From Streptomyces sp. DG1A-41 (GTDB lineage Bacteria > Actinomycetota > Actinomycetes > Streptomycetales > Streptomycetaceae), in NCBI RefSeq assembly GCF_037055355.1, contig NZ_CP146350.1:2069001-2133000 (forward strand): DNA of 64,000 bases, given 5' to 3'. Every line of letters begins with the position of its first letter. The first letter of the stretch is position 1. This document shows positions 52,768-60,889 of this stretch, piece after piece. The translations under genes were made by a program, and so were the position numbers. The notes under the pieces were generated by a model. That model did not search any database and was not told the origin of the DNA. It saw nothing but the letters and a program-made list of their open reading frames with translations.

Positions 52768-53396
52768 GAGGCGTCCTCGCGGTCCGTCTCCTCGCGGCCC
52801 GTGTCCCTGTGGTCGTGCGGGGCGAGCGGCAGCCCGGCGGCGAGGAACAGGACGTTCTCGGCGCGGGGGTCGTCCGCGTCACGGGCCGTCAGCTCCTCCA
52901 GCTTCCGGGTCACGGCGTCCCAGAGCTCGGTGAGCGACTCGGCCGTCAGCCGGGGCATGAGGTCGCTGATCCCGGACGGCTCCACCCACTCCTGGCCGAA
53001 CCGCCCGGCGGCCATGTCGGCCTCGTGCCGGGCGAGGGACGTCTCCAGGTGCTCCAACTGCCGCCGCCGCGCCAGGCTGACGAAGGCACGACCCGCCTCG
53101 GAGGACTCCATCGCCTCGTTGCTCCAGGACGTCACGGTGTGCCGGGTCCGCCAGCGCCGCTCCCGCCCGTCACGGTGCTCGGCCTCGGTGATGAACGCGC
53201 ACTTCGCCAGCACCCGCAGGTGGTAACTGGTCGACGCCGACGACTCCCCCGTCCGCGCGGCGAGCTCACTGGCCGTGGCGGGCCCGTCCTGCCGCAGCAG
53301 CCCGAGCAACTGGATGCGCAGGGGGTGGGTGAGGGCTTTCAGGGCATCGGTGTCGTGCTCGGGGTCGAGAACGCGCTTGTGCTCGTCGCTGTCCAT
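52764..53396 (-). CDS. ArsR-type winged-HTH regulator
   Basis: 210 residues. The HTH_20/ArsR domain covers about 18-85: LKALTHPLRIQLLGLLRQDGPATASELAARTGESSASTSYHLRVLAKCAFI, with the basic recognition helix. The rest is a helical ligand/dimer region. Metal-binding Cys are absent, so it probably senses an organic compound. Upstream lies a perfect 18-bp palindrome (53440-53457), the likely self-operator. It is coupled to the MFS pump downstream. Confidence 0.88.
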   Translation of the reverse strand: MDSDEHKRVLDPEHDTDALKALTHPLRIQLLGLLRQDGPATASELAARTGESSASTSYHLRVLAKCAFITEAEHRDGRERRWRTRHTVTSWSNEAMESSEAGRAFVSLARRRQLEHLETSLARHEADMAAGRFGQEWVEPSGISDLMPRLTAESLTELWDAVTRKLEELTARDADDPRAENVLFLAAGLPLAPHDHRDTGREETDREDAS

Positions 53397-53439
53397 GCCG
53401 GGAGGGTAGGCCGCCGCCGCCACTCACCAAAAGACATTT

Positions 53440-53457
53440 TGCAAAACTAGTTTTGCA
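53440..53457. promoter_or_regulatory. Perfect 18-bp palindrome TGCAAAACTAGTTTTGCA
   Basis: Located 43 nt upstream of the ArsR regulator start (53396). It is AT-rich against a GC-rich background and is the likely operator of that regulator. Confidence 0.7.
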
Positions 53458-53562
53458 GAACTGGGCCGGAGGGCGCTCCCCTGCCCGGACGGCCCGAAAA
53501 CAGGCGACGCGAAGGACTAAGGTCGGGGACATGGCTTCTCAAGGAGCGGAGTACGACGAGGC

Positions 53563-53634
53563 GAGCGACACGAAGGCCGCGGACTCGAAGGCCGCGGGCC
53601 CCAAAGCCGTGGACCCGAAGTCCGTAGACCCTAA
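53563..53634 (+). repeat. 15-nt repeats (Ala-Val-Asp-Pro-Lys) flanking the IS insertion
   Basis: Four or five units such as GCCGCGGACTCGAAG, GCCGTGGACCCGAAG and TCCGTAGACCCTAAG before the IS; three more (GCCGTGGAYCCCAAG) follow at 54538-54582. The element interrupts the array between units. Confidence 0.75.
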
Positions 53635-54534
53635 GGGGTCCTTGCAGAAAGATCTACTTGTGGCACGGTGGAGGTGGACGTGATCCCGTGCTTTGTGGGG
53701 GTGACCATGACACGGCGGAAGCCGTGGGAGGTCAGCGACGAGTTGTGGGCGGTGATCGAGCCGCTGCTGCCGAAGCATGAGCGGCGGTTCCGGTATCCGG
53801 GGCGCAAGCGGATCGATGACCGCAAGACGCTCCAGGGCGTGCTGTTCGTCCTCTACACCGGGATCCAGTGGGAGTACCTGCCGCAGGAGTTGGGGTTCGG
53901 TTCCGGTCCTACCTGTTGGCGGCGGCTGGCCGAATGGCAGCAGGCCGGGGTGTGGGAGGAACTCCAGCGGGTGCTGCTGGACCGGTTGCGGGCGGCGGAC
54001 CGCCTGGACTTCTCCCGCGTCACCGTTGACGCCTCGCACGTGCAGGCCAAGCGGGGGCGAAGCAGCCCAAAAGTCGGTCCGAGTCCGGTTGACCGTGCGC
54101 GGCCGGGCTCGAAGCATCACGTGCTGACCGAGGCGCACGGTATCCCTCTGCGGGTGTCGTTGACGGGTGGGCACCGCAACGACGTCACGCAGCTCCTGCC
54201 GCTGGTCGACGGCGTGCCGCCGGTGCGGGGCAAGCGGGGCAGGCCTAGGCGCAAGCCCCGGGCGTTGTATGCCGACCGCGGGTACGACCACGACAGTTAC
54301 CGCCGCCGACTGCGCGAGCGCGGCATCGTCCCGAAGATCGCCCGGCGCGGACAGCCCCATGGCTCGGGCCTGGGCCGGGTGCGATGGGTCGCTGAGTCCG
54401 CCATCGCCTGGCTCCACGGCCCACGCCGCTTACGGACCCGCTGGGAAACCCGAGACGACATGCACGACGCCTTCCTCCAGCTCGCTCACTGCATGACCCT
54501 CGCCCGCAAGAACCCAGCATTCTGAAAGGACCCC
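53635..54534 (+). mobile_element. IS5-family insertion sequence, complete, 900 bp
   Basis: The ends are imperfect inverted repeats: left GGGGTCCTTGCAGAAAGATC, right (reverse complement) GGGGTCCTTTCAGAATGCTG, with 15 of 20 positions equal. Flanking TAA on both sides (53632-53634 and 54535-54537) is a 3-bp target duplication, the TNA pattern of some IS5 subgroups. A 5-bp CTAAG assignment is also possible because of local symmetry. One transposase gene fills the element. No passenger genes. Confidence 0.9.
53707..54525 (+). CDS. IS5-family transposase
   Basis: 272 residues. N-terminal DUF4096-like domain PWEVSDELWAVIEPLLPKHERRFRYPGRKRIDDRKTLQGVLFVLYTG with WEYLPQELGFGSGPTCWRRLAEW, cited here in parts. 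The DDE catalytic domain follows: Asp in VTVDASHVQAKRG, Asp in LYADRGYDHDSYR, Glu in VRWVAESAIAWLHGPRRL. All three acidic residues appear present, so it could be active. ATG 53707 begins the family-typical MTRRKPWEV; GTG 53668 would add residues with no homology. One TTA codon is present. Confidence 0.92.
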   Translation: MTRRKPWEVSDELWAVIEPLLPKHERRFRYPGRKRIDDRKTLQGVLFVLYTGIQWEYLPQELGFGSGPTCWRRLAEWQQAGVWEELQRVLLDRLRAADRLDFSRVTVDASHVQAKRGRSSPKVGPSPVDRARPGSKHHVLTEAHGIPLRVSLTGGHRNDVTQLLPLVDGVPPVRGKRGRPRRKPRALYADRGYDHDSYRRRLRERGIVPKIARRGQPHGSGLGRVRWVAESAIAWLHGPRRLRTRWETRDDMHDAFLQLAHCMTLARKNPAF

Positions 54535-54541
54535 TAAGGCC

Positions 54542-55063
54542 GTGGACCCCAAGGCCGTGGATCCCAAGGCCGTGGATCCCAAGGTCGCGGCCGCGATCGC
54601 CGCCGCCGAGGCAGCCGGGCCGAAGAGCGGCGAGACCGTCCGCGTGGACAGCTGGATCTGGGCCGTTCGCCTCGTCAAGACCCGTTCCCTGGGCGCCACC
54701 GCCTGCCGGGGCGGACACGTCCGCGTCAACGGCGAGCGCGTGAAGCCCGCCCACGCCGTGCGCATCGGCGACGAGGTGCGCCTGCGGCACGAGGGCCGGG
54801 AGCGGATCGTCGTCGTCACACGGCTGATCCGCAAGCGGGTCGGCGCCCCCGTGGCCGCCCAGTGTTACATCGACAACTCCCCGCCGCCCCCGCCTCGCGA
54901 GGCCGTCGCCCCGGCCGGCATCCGCGACCGCGGCGCGGGCCGCCCGACGAAGCGGGACCGTCGCGAATTGGAACGCCTACGCGGCTTGGCCGGACCCGGT
55001 CCGGGACCGGGAAGCGGCCCCGGCCCCGGCCCCGCTGGACGGTCGGGCAAGCCGAGGCCGTGA
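54542..55063 (+). CDS. S4-domain C-terminal fragment downstream of the IS
   Basis: Up to 173 residues from GTG 54542: MDPKAVDPKAVDPKVAAAIAA, the S4 domain (RVDSWIWAVRLVKTRSLGATACRGGHVRVNGERVKPAHAVRIGDEVRLRHEGRERIVVV in parts), RLIRKRVGAPVAA and a Pro/Gly/Arg tail. The complete RNA-binding module is intact, so a functional protein may still arise if transcribed from the IS or by an internal promoter. No SD precedes the GTG. It is the right half of the split gene at 53531-55063. Confidence 0.7.
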   Translation: MDPKAVDPKAVDPKVAAAIAAAEAAGPKSGETVRVDSWIWAVRLVKTRSLGATACRGGHVRVNGERVKPAHAVRIGDEVRLRHEGRERIVVVTRLIRKRVGAPVAAQCYIDNSPPPPPREAVAPAGIRDRGAGRPTKRDRRELERLRGLAGPGPGPGSGPGPGPAGRSGKPRP

Positions 55064-55088
55064 CCGGCTCACGCCGCGGCACGGTCAC
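55060..55088. terminator. Hairpin between S4 gene and DoxX gene
   Basis: GTGACCG (55060-55066) with CGGTCAC (55082-55088), overlapping both convergent stop codons. Confidence 0.6.
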
Positions 55089-55549
55089 ACCCGGAGCCGC
55101 AGCAGGCGCAGCAGCTCCGCGTTGTGCCCCCGCCGCGCCCAGGCGATGAGGGCGAGCGGCACGATCAGGATGAGCGGCGTCGCCGCGTACTGCCCGTCGA
55201 AGACGGCGATCCGGACGACGAACCCGCCCACCATCAGTGCGCCCAGCGCCATCGCCGCCACCGACTGGAGCACCGGTATCAACAGGGCGACCGCTCCGGC
55301 CAGTTCGAGCGCGCCGATGGTGTACATCCCCGCGCTGCCCCACCCGAGCTGCTCGAACGACTCCGCAGCCGACGGGTGCCCGATCAGCTTGGGCAGGGCG
55401 CTCGCGATCCCGTAGACGAGGGCGAGCAGCACCTGGAGACCGCGCAGCGCGATCCGGGCACGCCGCCCGCGAGCGGTCGCGGACTCGGCGACGACGACAC
55501 CGGCCGGGGCGGAGGAGCCGGCGGTGGCGGGAGCGGTGCTCTCGGACAT
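55085..55549 (-). CDS. DoxX family membrane protein
   Basis: 154 residues, four TM helices: RIALRGLQVLLALVYGIASALPKL, GWGSAGMYTIGALELAGAVALLIP, the middle QSVAAMALGALMVGGFVVRI, and PLILIVPLALIAWAR near the end. DoxX-like proteins take part in thiol and redox membrane complexes (MRC) or remain uncharacterised. The family motif is clear; function is not. The N-terminus before the first helix is a Ser/Ala-rich tail. Start ATG 55549 with CAGGAG upstream. Confidence 0.88.
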   Translation of the reverse strand: MSESTAPATAGSSAPAGVVVAESATARGRRARIALRGLQVLLALVYGIASALPKLIGHPSAAESFEQLGWGSAGMYTIGALELAGAVALLIPVLQSVAAMALGALMVGGFVVRIAVFDGQYAATPLILIVPLALIAWARRGHNAELLRLLRLRV

Positions 55550-55703
55550 GGAGATCTCCTGTGGGAAGCGGTCCGTAGTGATGTCGCGGGGATAGACCGC
55601 CCCTCCCCCTCGAACTCATCGCCGCCCGACGGATTTTCACCCCGCCTCCCTCCGATCGAAGTGAGGGTCGAAATCGAAGTGCGGGTCGAAACAGCGCACC
55701 CCC

Positions 55704-56396
55704 CTAGACCGTCGGCACCGCCCTCACCCAGACCCGATCCTCCGTCAGGTACTGGTCCACCCTCAGGCCCGCTTCCTCCAACGCCTCCTCGAACTGTTCC
55801 CTGGTCAGCGGTCGTGCCCGGAACGTCTGCGTCCAGACCGCGTCCGGGAACTCGTACTCCGCGCGCACCGAGTTGACCCCGTCGCCGACCGGCTCCGACG
55901 ACACGATCCGCACGGTGAAACCGCCGGGGTCCGCCCGCTCGCGCGGCACGTTCGTGTGGTAGTCCTCGCCCTCCCGCTGGATCAGCACGGAGCCGCCCTT
56001 CGCGACATGCCGCACGCACGTGCGCAGCAGGCCCCGCCGCACCTCGGCGTCCCCGGCGTGCACGAGGAACGACGCGAGCAGCACCACGTCGAACTTCTCG
56101 CCCAGGTCCAGGTCCTCGATCGGGCCGCATATCGTCCGGGCCCCGCGTACGCGCTCCAGCATCTCGGCGGACTCGTCCACCGCCGTGACCTTGAACCCGC
56201 GCTCCAGCAGCGCATGGGTCATGCGCCCGACGCCGCTGCCCAGCTCCAGGACGCGCGCGCCCGCCGGCACCGCTGCCGCGATGACGTCCGGTTCGTCCCC
56301 CACGGGCAGCCGCGAGTAGAGCTCTACCGCGCAGCCGTCCGGAGTGATGGCCCCCGGTCCGGTCCCCTCGTGCCCCTCACGCATTTTCAGCTCCAT
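55704..56396 (-). CDS. Class I SAM-dependent methyltransferase
   Basis: 230 residues. ARVLELGSGVGRMTHALLERG (motif I), VTAVDESAEMLERV (motif II), KFDVVLLASFLVHAGDAEVRRGLL and RHVAKGGSVLIQREGEDYH. A C-terminal beta region, AEYEFPDAVWTQTFRARPLTREQF, resembles UbiE-type lids. ATG 56396 (MELKMREGHEG) or ATG 56384, which has GGAG 6 nt upstream, may be used. Substrate unknown. It is divergent from DUF6343. Confidence 0.85.
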   Translation of the reverse strand: MELKMREGHEGTGPGAITPDGCAVELYSRLPVGDEPDVIAAAVPAGARVLELGSGVGRMTHALLERGFKVTAVDESAEMLERVRGARTICGPIEDLDLGEKFDVVLLASFLVHAGDAEVRRGLLRTCVRHVAKGGSVLIQREGEDYHTNVPRERADPGGFTVRIVSSEPVGDGVNSVRAEYEFPDAVWTQTFRARPLTREQFEEALEEAGLRVDQYLTEDRVWVRAVPTV

Positions 56397-56545
56397 GCCC
56401 GCCCAACGGACCACATCTGCACGCCCGTTCCCGTCCCCGGTCGCGTTCACCCGCCCGAGTGAACGATGTGCCTCACCAGCCCGGGCTCCCCCGTTGGTCG
56501 GCATCCGCGGCGAGGAGTACGTTGCAGACAGGAGCGGAGATCGTG

Positions 56546-56809
56546 ATGCGTACGGGCAGTGAACCGAGGACTGCGCGCAGTGCCCTGCGGGCGCGCTTCT
56601 GGCTGAGCGTGTGGGGACTGGTCTGGGCGCTCTTCGGGACGGTCGCGTTCACGCTCGCCGGGCGGACCGGCTGGGCCATCGCCTGCGGCGTGCTGCTGCT
56701 GGTCGTCACGATCGACCTCGTCATCGTCCTCAGGCACATCCGCCAGGGCCCGCACTACCAGCCGGGCCCCGACATCCCGCCCTACCGTCCACCGGACGAT
56801 CACCCTTGA
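56546..56809 (+). CDS. DUF6343 family small membrane protein
   Basis: 87 residues with two TM helices: RFWLSVWGLVWALFGTVAFTLAG and AIACGVLLLVVTIDLVIVLRHI, then a basic/Pro-rich tail QGPHYQPGPDIPPYRPP. This is the short streptomycete DUF6343 family with no known function. ATG 56546 has GGAG 9-10 nt before; GTG 56543 is also in frame. The short cytoplasmic ends do not suggest enzymatic action. Confidence 0.85.
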   Translation: MRTGSEPRTARSALRARFWLSVWGLVWALFGTVAFTLAGRTGWAIACGVLLLVVTIDLVIVLRHIRQGPHYQPGPDIPPYRPPDDHP

Positions 56810-56828
56810 GGCAGACGGGGACGGCCGC

Positions 56829-57209
56829 TCACGAGTCGAAGCGCGCCGCCTTCAAGAACCGCGGGTTCGGGTCCAGCGCGGCGGCCAGGCGGAAGTGGCG
56901 CTTGGCCTGGTCGGGGCGGCCCTGGCGCTCATACGTGCGGGCGAGCGCGAAGTGCGCGAACGCGTTGTCCGGCTCGCGCTCCAGGACGATCGAGAACTCG
57001 AGCTCCGCCGGCCTCAGCTGCGCCGCCGCGAAGAAGGCACGCGCGCGCAGCAACCGCGCGGCGGTGTTCTCCGGGTGTGCGGCGATGACTCCGTCGAGAA
57101 GCTTCACCGCGCCCCGCGGGTCCCGCGCAGCGAGCAGTTGCTCGGCGGCACGGAAATCGATGACGTGCGTCTCCGGAGTACGTCCGGTCGAACCGCTTAT
57201 CTCGGGCAC
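56829..57209 (-). CDS. Tetratricopeptide-repeat protein
   Basis: 126 residues with about three TPR units: FRAAEQLLAARDPRGAVKLLDGVIAAHPENTAARLLRARAFFAAAQL, PAELEFSIVLEREPDNAFAHFALARTYERQGR and AKRHFRLAAALDPNPRFLKAA, cited in parts. TPRs mediate protein-protein contact. Close relatives in Streptomyces sit next to coaE, as here (51-nt gap), suggesting a shared operon and unknown partner. Start GTG 57209 with GGAAGGA upstream. Confidence 0.88.
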   Translation of the reverse strand: MPEISGSTGRTPETHVIDFRAAEQLLAARDPRGAVKLLDGVIAAHPENTAARLLRARAFFAAAQLRPAELEFSIVLEREPDNAFAHFALARTYERQGRPDQAKRHFRLAAALDPNPRFLKAARFDS

Positions 57210-57259
57210 GGCAGAGTCCTTCCCTCACTGCGGGGGTTCAACGCCCCCGTGAGATGCCG

Positions 57260-57880
57260 CTATTCCGGAGGGGACGGCCGGGGCGCGTGCGACCTGCGTG
57301 CCAGCTCGGCCCACACGTCCTTCACGCGGCGCTCCAGGTCCTCCAGCGGGACGTCGTTGTCGATGACGATGTCCGCGATCTCCCGGCGCCGCTCGCGTGT
57401 CGCCTGGGCGGCCATCCGCGCGCGTGCGTCCTCCTCGGTCATGCCGCGCAGCCGTACGAGCCGGTCGAGCTGGGTTTCGGGGCTCGCGTCGACGACGATC
57501 ACGACGTCGTACAGCGGCGCCAGGCCGTTCTCCGTGAGGAGCGGGACGTCGTGCACGACGACCGCGTCCTCGGCGGCGGCCTCCTCGAGCTCGCGAGAGC
57601 GGGCGCCCACGAGGGGGTGCACGATCGAGTTGAGCGTGGCGAGCTTCGCCGGGTCGGCGAAGACGATGGAGCCGAGCCCGGGCCGGTCCAGGCTGCCGTC
57701 GGCCGCGAGGACTTCCTCGCCGAAGGCCTCCACGACCGCGGCGAGCCCCGGGGTCCCCGGTGCGACGACCTCCCGCGCGATGCGGTCCGCGTCGATCAGC
57801 ACGGCTCCGCACGCGACCAGCAGCCGTGACACCTCACTCTTGCCGGCGCCGATCCCGCCGGTCAGGCCCACCTTCAGCAT
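57260..57880 (-). CDS. coaE: Dephospho-CoA kinase CoaE
   Basis: 206 residues. It phosphorylates the 3'-OH of dephospho-CoA, the last step of CoA synthesis. The P-loop is [15 protein letters not shown] (residues 7-21) with the Lys and Ser of the Walker A, then [16 protein letters not shown] (catalytic Asp), [32 protein letters not shown] and the lid [19 protein letters not shown]. Length and order match the family. It follows rpsA and PAC2 in a minus-strand group. Start ATG 57880; its distance to PAC2 is 53 nt. Confidence 0.95.
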   Translation of the reverse strand: MLKVGLTGGIGAGKSEVSRLLVACGAVLIDADRIAREVVAPGTPGLAAVVEAFGEEVLAADGSLDRPGLGSIVFADPAKLATLNSIVHPLVGARSRELEEAAAEDAVVVHDVPLLTENGLAPLYDVVIVVDASPETQLDRLVRLRGMTEEDARARMAAQATRERRREIADIVIDNDVPLEDLERRVKDVWAELARRSHAPRPSPPE

Positions 57881-57933
57881 GAGCCGAGCTTAGGCCCTGC
57901 CAGAAGCAGGGCCCTGTCCAGGTCTCCCGGTGC

Positions 57934-58872
57934 TCAGCTGTCGCCTTCTCTCTCCGCCAGGAACTTCTCGAACTCCCGCCCGATCTCGTCCGCCGACGGG
58001 ATGTCCACCGGCTCGGCGAGCATGTTGCCCCGGGTCTCGGCGCCCGCGACGGCGTCGTACTGGTGCTCCAGGCCCTCCACGAGCGCGGTGAGGTCCTCGT
58101 CGCCCTCGCGGATCTGCCGGTCGATCTCCGTCTGCGTGCGGTGCGCGTCCGAGCGCAGGGCGTGCGCGATACCGGGCAGCACCAGCCCGGTCGCCGCCGT
58201 GATGGCCTCCAGGACCGTCAGGGCCGCGTCCGGGTACGGGGAGCGGGCGATGTAGTGCGGGACGTGGGCAGCCACGCCCAGGACGTCGTGCCCCGCCTGG
58301 AGCAGGCGGTACTCGACGAGCGACTCGGCGCTGCCGGGCACCTGCGCCTCCTCGAACGGGCTGGTGTGGCCCGGGACGAGGTCGGTGCGGTTGCCGTGCG
58401 GGGTCAGGCCGACTGGCCTGGTGTGCGGAACGCCCATGGGGATGCCGTGGAAGTTCACCGACAGGCGGACGCCGAGCCGCTCCACGATCTGCTTCACGGC
58501 CGCGGCGAAGCGCTCCCACTCCACGTCCGGCTCGGGACCGGACAGCAGCAGGAACGGCGCTCCGGTGGCGTCCTGCACCAGCCGCACCTCGATGGCGGGG
58601 TCCTCGTAGTCGCTCCAGCGGTCGCGCTTGAACGTCAGCAGCGGGCGGCGGGCGCGGTAGTCCACGAGCCGGTCGTGGTCGAAGCGGGCGACGACCTGGT
58701 GGGGCAGCGAGTCGAGCAGCCGGTCGACGATCTGGTCGCCCGTCTCGCCGGCGTCGATGTATCCGTCGAAGTGGTAGAGCATGACAAGACCGGCCGACTC
58801 CTGGGCCAACGCCATGTCGACGACGGCCAGGCCCTTCGGCTCCCATGCGTACAAACCCTGCGGATCAAGCAC
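57934..58872 (-). CDS. PAC2 (proteasome assembly chaperone 2-like) family protein
   Basis: 312 residues. PAC2 fold: [51 protein letters not shown] and [54 protein letters not shown] (cited in parts), with acidic C-terminal text. In actinobacteria these proteins are stable homotrimers, role unknown; a link to proteasome/Pup genes is not visible here. The start GTG 58872 follows GAGGAGGAGC. A possible 27-codon leader frame overlaps the start. Confidence 0.88.
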   Translation of the reverse strand: MLDPQGLYAWEPKGLAVVDMALAQESAGLVMLYHFDGYIDAGETGDQIVDRLLDSLPHQVVARFDHDRLVDYRARRPLLTFKRDRWSDYEDPAIEVRLVQDATGAPFLLLSGPEPDVEWERFAAAVKQIVERLGVRLSVNFHGIPMGVPHTRPVGLTPHGNRTDLVPGHTSPFEEAQVPGSAESLVEYRLLQAGHDVLGVAAHVPHYIARSPYPDAALTVLEAITAATGLVLPGIAHALRSDAHRTQTEIDRQIREGDEDLTALVEGLEHQYDAVAGAETRGNMLAEPVDIPSADEIGREFEKFLAEREGDS

Positions 58873-58966
58873 AGTGACCGCTCCTCCTCGTGTCCGTACT
58901 GCACAACGTCCTTGCGGGGACCGGCATTCCCCGGAGGAGGAGAATCATGATCTTTCCGGAGGCAGC

Positions 58967-59004
58967 ACTGAGGGGCCGCACCTCGAAAGGTACGGCCCCT
59001 CAGT
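58967..59004 (-). terminator. Terminator hairpin downstream of rpsA
   Basis: ACTGAGGGGCCG (58967-58978) and CGGCCCCTCAGT (58993-59004) flank a central ACCT/AGGT stem closed by a CGAA loop, with one C-A mismatch. It lies 24 nt past the rpsA stop. Confidence 0.85.
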
Positions 59005-59027
59005 CAGGAGCTACTGCTCAGTGGGCG

Positions 59028-60527
59028 TCAGCTCTGGCCGCCGGCCAGCTTCTCGCGAAGCGCGGCGAGCGCCTCGTCCGAGGCCAGCGCGCCGGAGTTG
59101 TCCGGGCCCTCCGAGGAGTAAGAACCGCCACCACCGCCGGACGCGGCCGGAGCGGCGGCCTCGCCACCCTCGGCAGCGGCCTGGGCGTCCGCCTCGCGGG
59201 ACTTGATGACCTGCGCCTGGTGCTGCTCGAAGCGCTGCTGCGCCTCGGCGTACTGGCGCTCCCACTCCTCGCGCTGCTTCTCGTAGCCCTCGAGCCAGTC
59301 GTTGGTCTCGGGGTCGAAGCCCTCGGGGTAGATGTAGTTGCCCTGGTCGTCGTAGGACGCGGCCATGCCGTACAGGGTCGGGTCGAACTCGACCGCGGAC
59401 GGGTCGGCACCGAAGGACTCGTTGGCCTGCTTCAGCGAGAGGCTGATGCGACGGCGCTCGAGGTCGATGTCGATGACCTTGACGAAGATCTCGTCGTTGA
59501 CCTGGACGACCTGCTCCGGGATCTCCACGTGGCGCTCGGCCAGCTCGGAGATGTGGACCAGACCCTCGATGCCCTCGTCCACGCGGACGAACGCACCGAA
59601 CGGAACCAGCTTCGTGACCTTGCCGGGCACGACCTGGCCGATCTGGTGGGTGCGGGCGAACTGCTGCCACGGGTCTTCCTGGGTCGCCTTCAGCGACAGG
59701 GAGACGCGCTCGCGGTCCATGTCGACGTCGAGGACCTCGACGGTGACCTCCTGGCCGACCTCGACAACCTCGGACGGGTGGTCGATGTGCTTCCAGGACA
59801 GCTCGGAGACGTGGACCAGGCCGTCGACGCCACCCAGGTCCACGAAGGCACCGAAGTTGACGATCGAGGAGACGACGCCGGAACGGACCTGACCCTTCTG
59901 GAGGGTCGTGAGGAACGTCTGGCGGACCTCGGACTGGGTCTGCTCCAGCCAGGCACGGCGGGACAGGACCACGTTGTTGCGGTTCTTGTCCAGCTCGATG
60001 ATCTTGGCCTCGAGCTCCTTGCCCACGTAGGGCTGGAGGTCGCGGACGCGGCGCATCTCGACCAGGGAGGCCGGGAGGAAGCCACGGAGGCCGATGTCGA
60101 GGATGAGACCACCCTTGACGACCTCGATGACGGTACCGGTGACGATCCCGTCCTCTTCCTTGATCTTCTCGATGGTGCCCCAGGCACGCTCGTACTGGGC
60201 GCGCTTCTTCGAGAGGATCAGGCGGCCTTCCTTGTCCTCCTTCTGGAGAACAAGGGCCTCGATCTCGTCACCGACGGCGACGACCTCGTTCGGGTCGACG
60301 TCGTGCTTGATCGAGAGCTCGCGGCTCGGGATCACACCTTCGGTCTTGTAACCGATGTCGAGCAGGACCTCGTCCCGGTCGACCTTCACGATGACGCCGT
60401 CGACGATGTCGCCGTCGTTGAAGTACTTGATCGTCTCGTCGATCGCGGCGAGGAAGGCTTCCTCGTTACCGATGTCGTTGACCGCTACCTGCGGGGTGGT
60501 TGCGGTGGTCTCGGTGCTGCTCGTCAT
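59028..60527 (-). CDS. rpsA: 30S ribosomal protein S1
   Basis: 499 residues with four S1 (OB-fold) domains: about 35-100 (GDIVDGVIVKVDRDEVLLDIG), 118-185 (GIVTGTVIEVVKGGLILDIG), 205-275 (GQVRSGVVSSIVNFGAFVDLGGVDGLVHVSEL) and 290-360 (GQVVPGKVTKLVPFGAFVRVDEGIEGLVHISEL), with a Gln/Glu-rich and Gly/Ser tail. S1 binds mRNA leaders at the ribosome and is a known autoregulator in bacteria. The start is ATG 60527 with GGAG about 11 nt upstream. The SD sits in a hairpin (60536-60585) in a long leader, possible translational feedback. Promoter 60723-60751. Confidence 0.97.
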   Translation of the reverse strand: MTSSTETTATTPQVAVNDIGNEEAFLAAIDETIKYFNDGDIVDGVIVKVDRDEVLLDIGYKTEGVIPSRELSIKHDVDPNEVVAVGDEIEALVLQKEDKEGRLILSKKRAQYERAWGTIEKIKEEDGIVTGTVIEVVKGGLILDIGLRGFLPASLVEMRRVRDLQPYVGKELEAKIIELDKNRNNVVLSRRAWLEQTQSEVRQTFLTTLQKGQVRSGVVSSIVNFGAFVDLGGVDGLVHVSELSWKHIDHPSEVVEVGQEVTVEVLDVDMDRERVSLSLKATQEDPWQQFARTHQIGQVVPGKVTKLVPFGAFVRVDEGIEGLVHISELAERHVEIPEQVVQVNDEIFVKVIDIDLERRRISLSLKQANESFGADPSAVEFDPTLYGMAASYDDQGNYIYPEGFDPETNDWLEGYEKQREEWERQYAEAQQRFEQHQAQVIKSREADAQAAAEGGEAAAPAASGGGGGSYSSEGPDNSGALASDEALAALREKLAGGQS

Positions 60528-60535
60528 GTGGGAAA

Positions 60536-60585
60536 GGGCTCCGGTACGGACATTGAAGTCGTAGGTACTGCTACGCCGGGAGCCC
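60536..60585 (-). promoter_or_regulatory. SD-masking hairpin in the rpsA leader
   Basis: GGGCTCC (transcript, 60585-60579) can pair with GGAGCCC (60542-60536), which contains the SD. An inner CGTAG/CTACG stem (60575-60571 with 60564-60560) sits within the loop. Confidence 0.55.
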
Positions 60586-60722
60586 GTTTCGCTCTGCAGA
60601 AGCCGGACAGCCAAGGAAGCGCCACACGAAATTGGTGACGCCTCGACAACCGAGGGGACATACATACAGATGCGAGCGCAGCCTGCTACGTCTGAGGTGC
60701 GCAGGCCCGCAGCGCAACTTGT

Positions 60723-60751
60723 AGCATACGGGGGCAGCCGGGCAGGGTCAA
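60723..60751 (-). promoter_or_regulatory. rpsA promoter: TTGACC-N17-TATGCT
   Basis: Minus strand -35 TTGACC (60751-60746), 17-nt spacer, -10 TATGCT (60728-60723), a good match to the principal sigma factor consensus. Start near 60716, so the leader is about 189 nt. Confidence 0.8.
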
Positions 60752-60889
60752 TGCGCGAAGCCGCCCACCCGGGGCGGATCACCGCATACCCGGCACAAGT
60801 CGTGTCGTCCGAGGCCACGCAGGGCGTGCGACGCCCCTTTCGGGACACCTCCGGGACCGGCTGGACGGAAGAGTACGACGAGGGAGCCG

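Larger units (their letters stand above)
53531..55063 (+). pseudogene. S4-domain RNA-binding protein split by an IS5-family element
   Basis: Removing the 900-bp IS and one TAA copy joins two reading frames exactly: MASQGAEYDEASD plus Ala-Asp/Val-Asp-Pro-Lys repeats before the IS, then repeats and the S4 domain after it (RVDSWIWAVRLVKTRSLGAT, RGGHVRVNGERVKPAHAVRIGD). The full gene would give about 210 residues with the Hsp15-like S4 module that binds rRNA or tRNA, ending in a Pro/Gly/Arg tail. A GTG at 54542 may still start the C-terminal part alone. The promoter side ends with the IS inverted repeat. Confidence 0.88.
60528..60889. other. rpsA leader and promoter region; no gene
   Basis: About 360 nt between rpsA (minus) and the methyltransferase (plus). 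It holds the rpsA promoter (60723-60751), a leader of roughly 190 nt with hairpins, and the upstream sequence of the methyltransferase, whose frame is open from 60725 without any ATG/GTG/TTG/CTG. Confidence 0.6.

Noticed and set aside
58890-60638. A 580-codon frame antisense to rpsA, with a good GGAGGAGGAG before its ATG at 58947
   Set aside because: It overlaps the rpsA terminator and all of rpsA; the translation shows only complement-of-coding composition.
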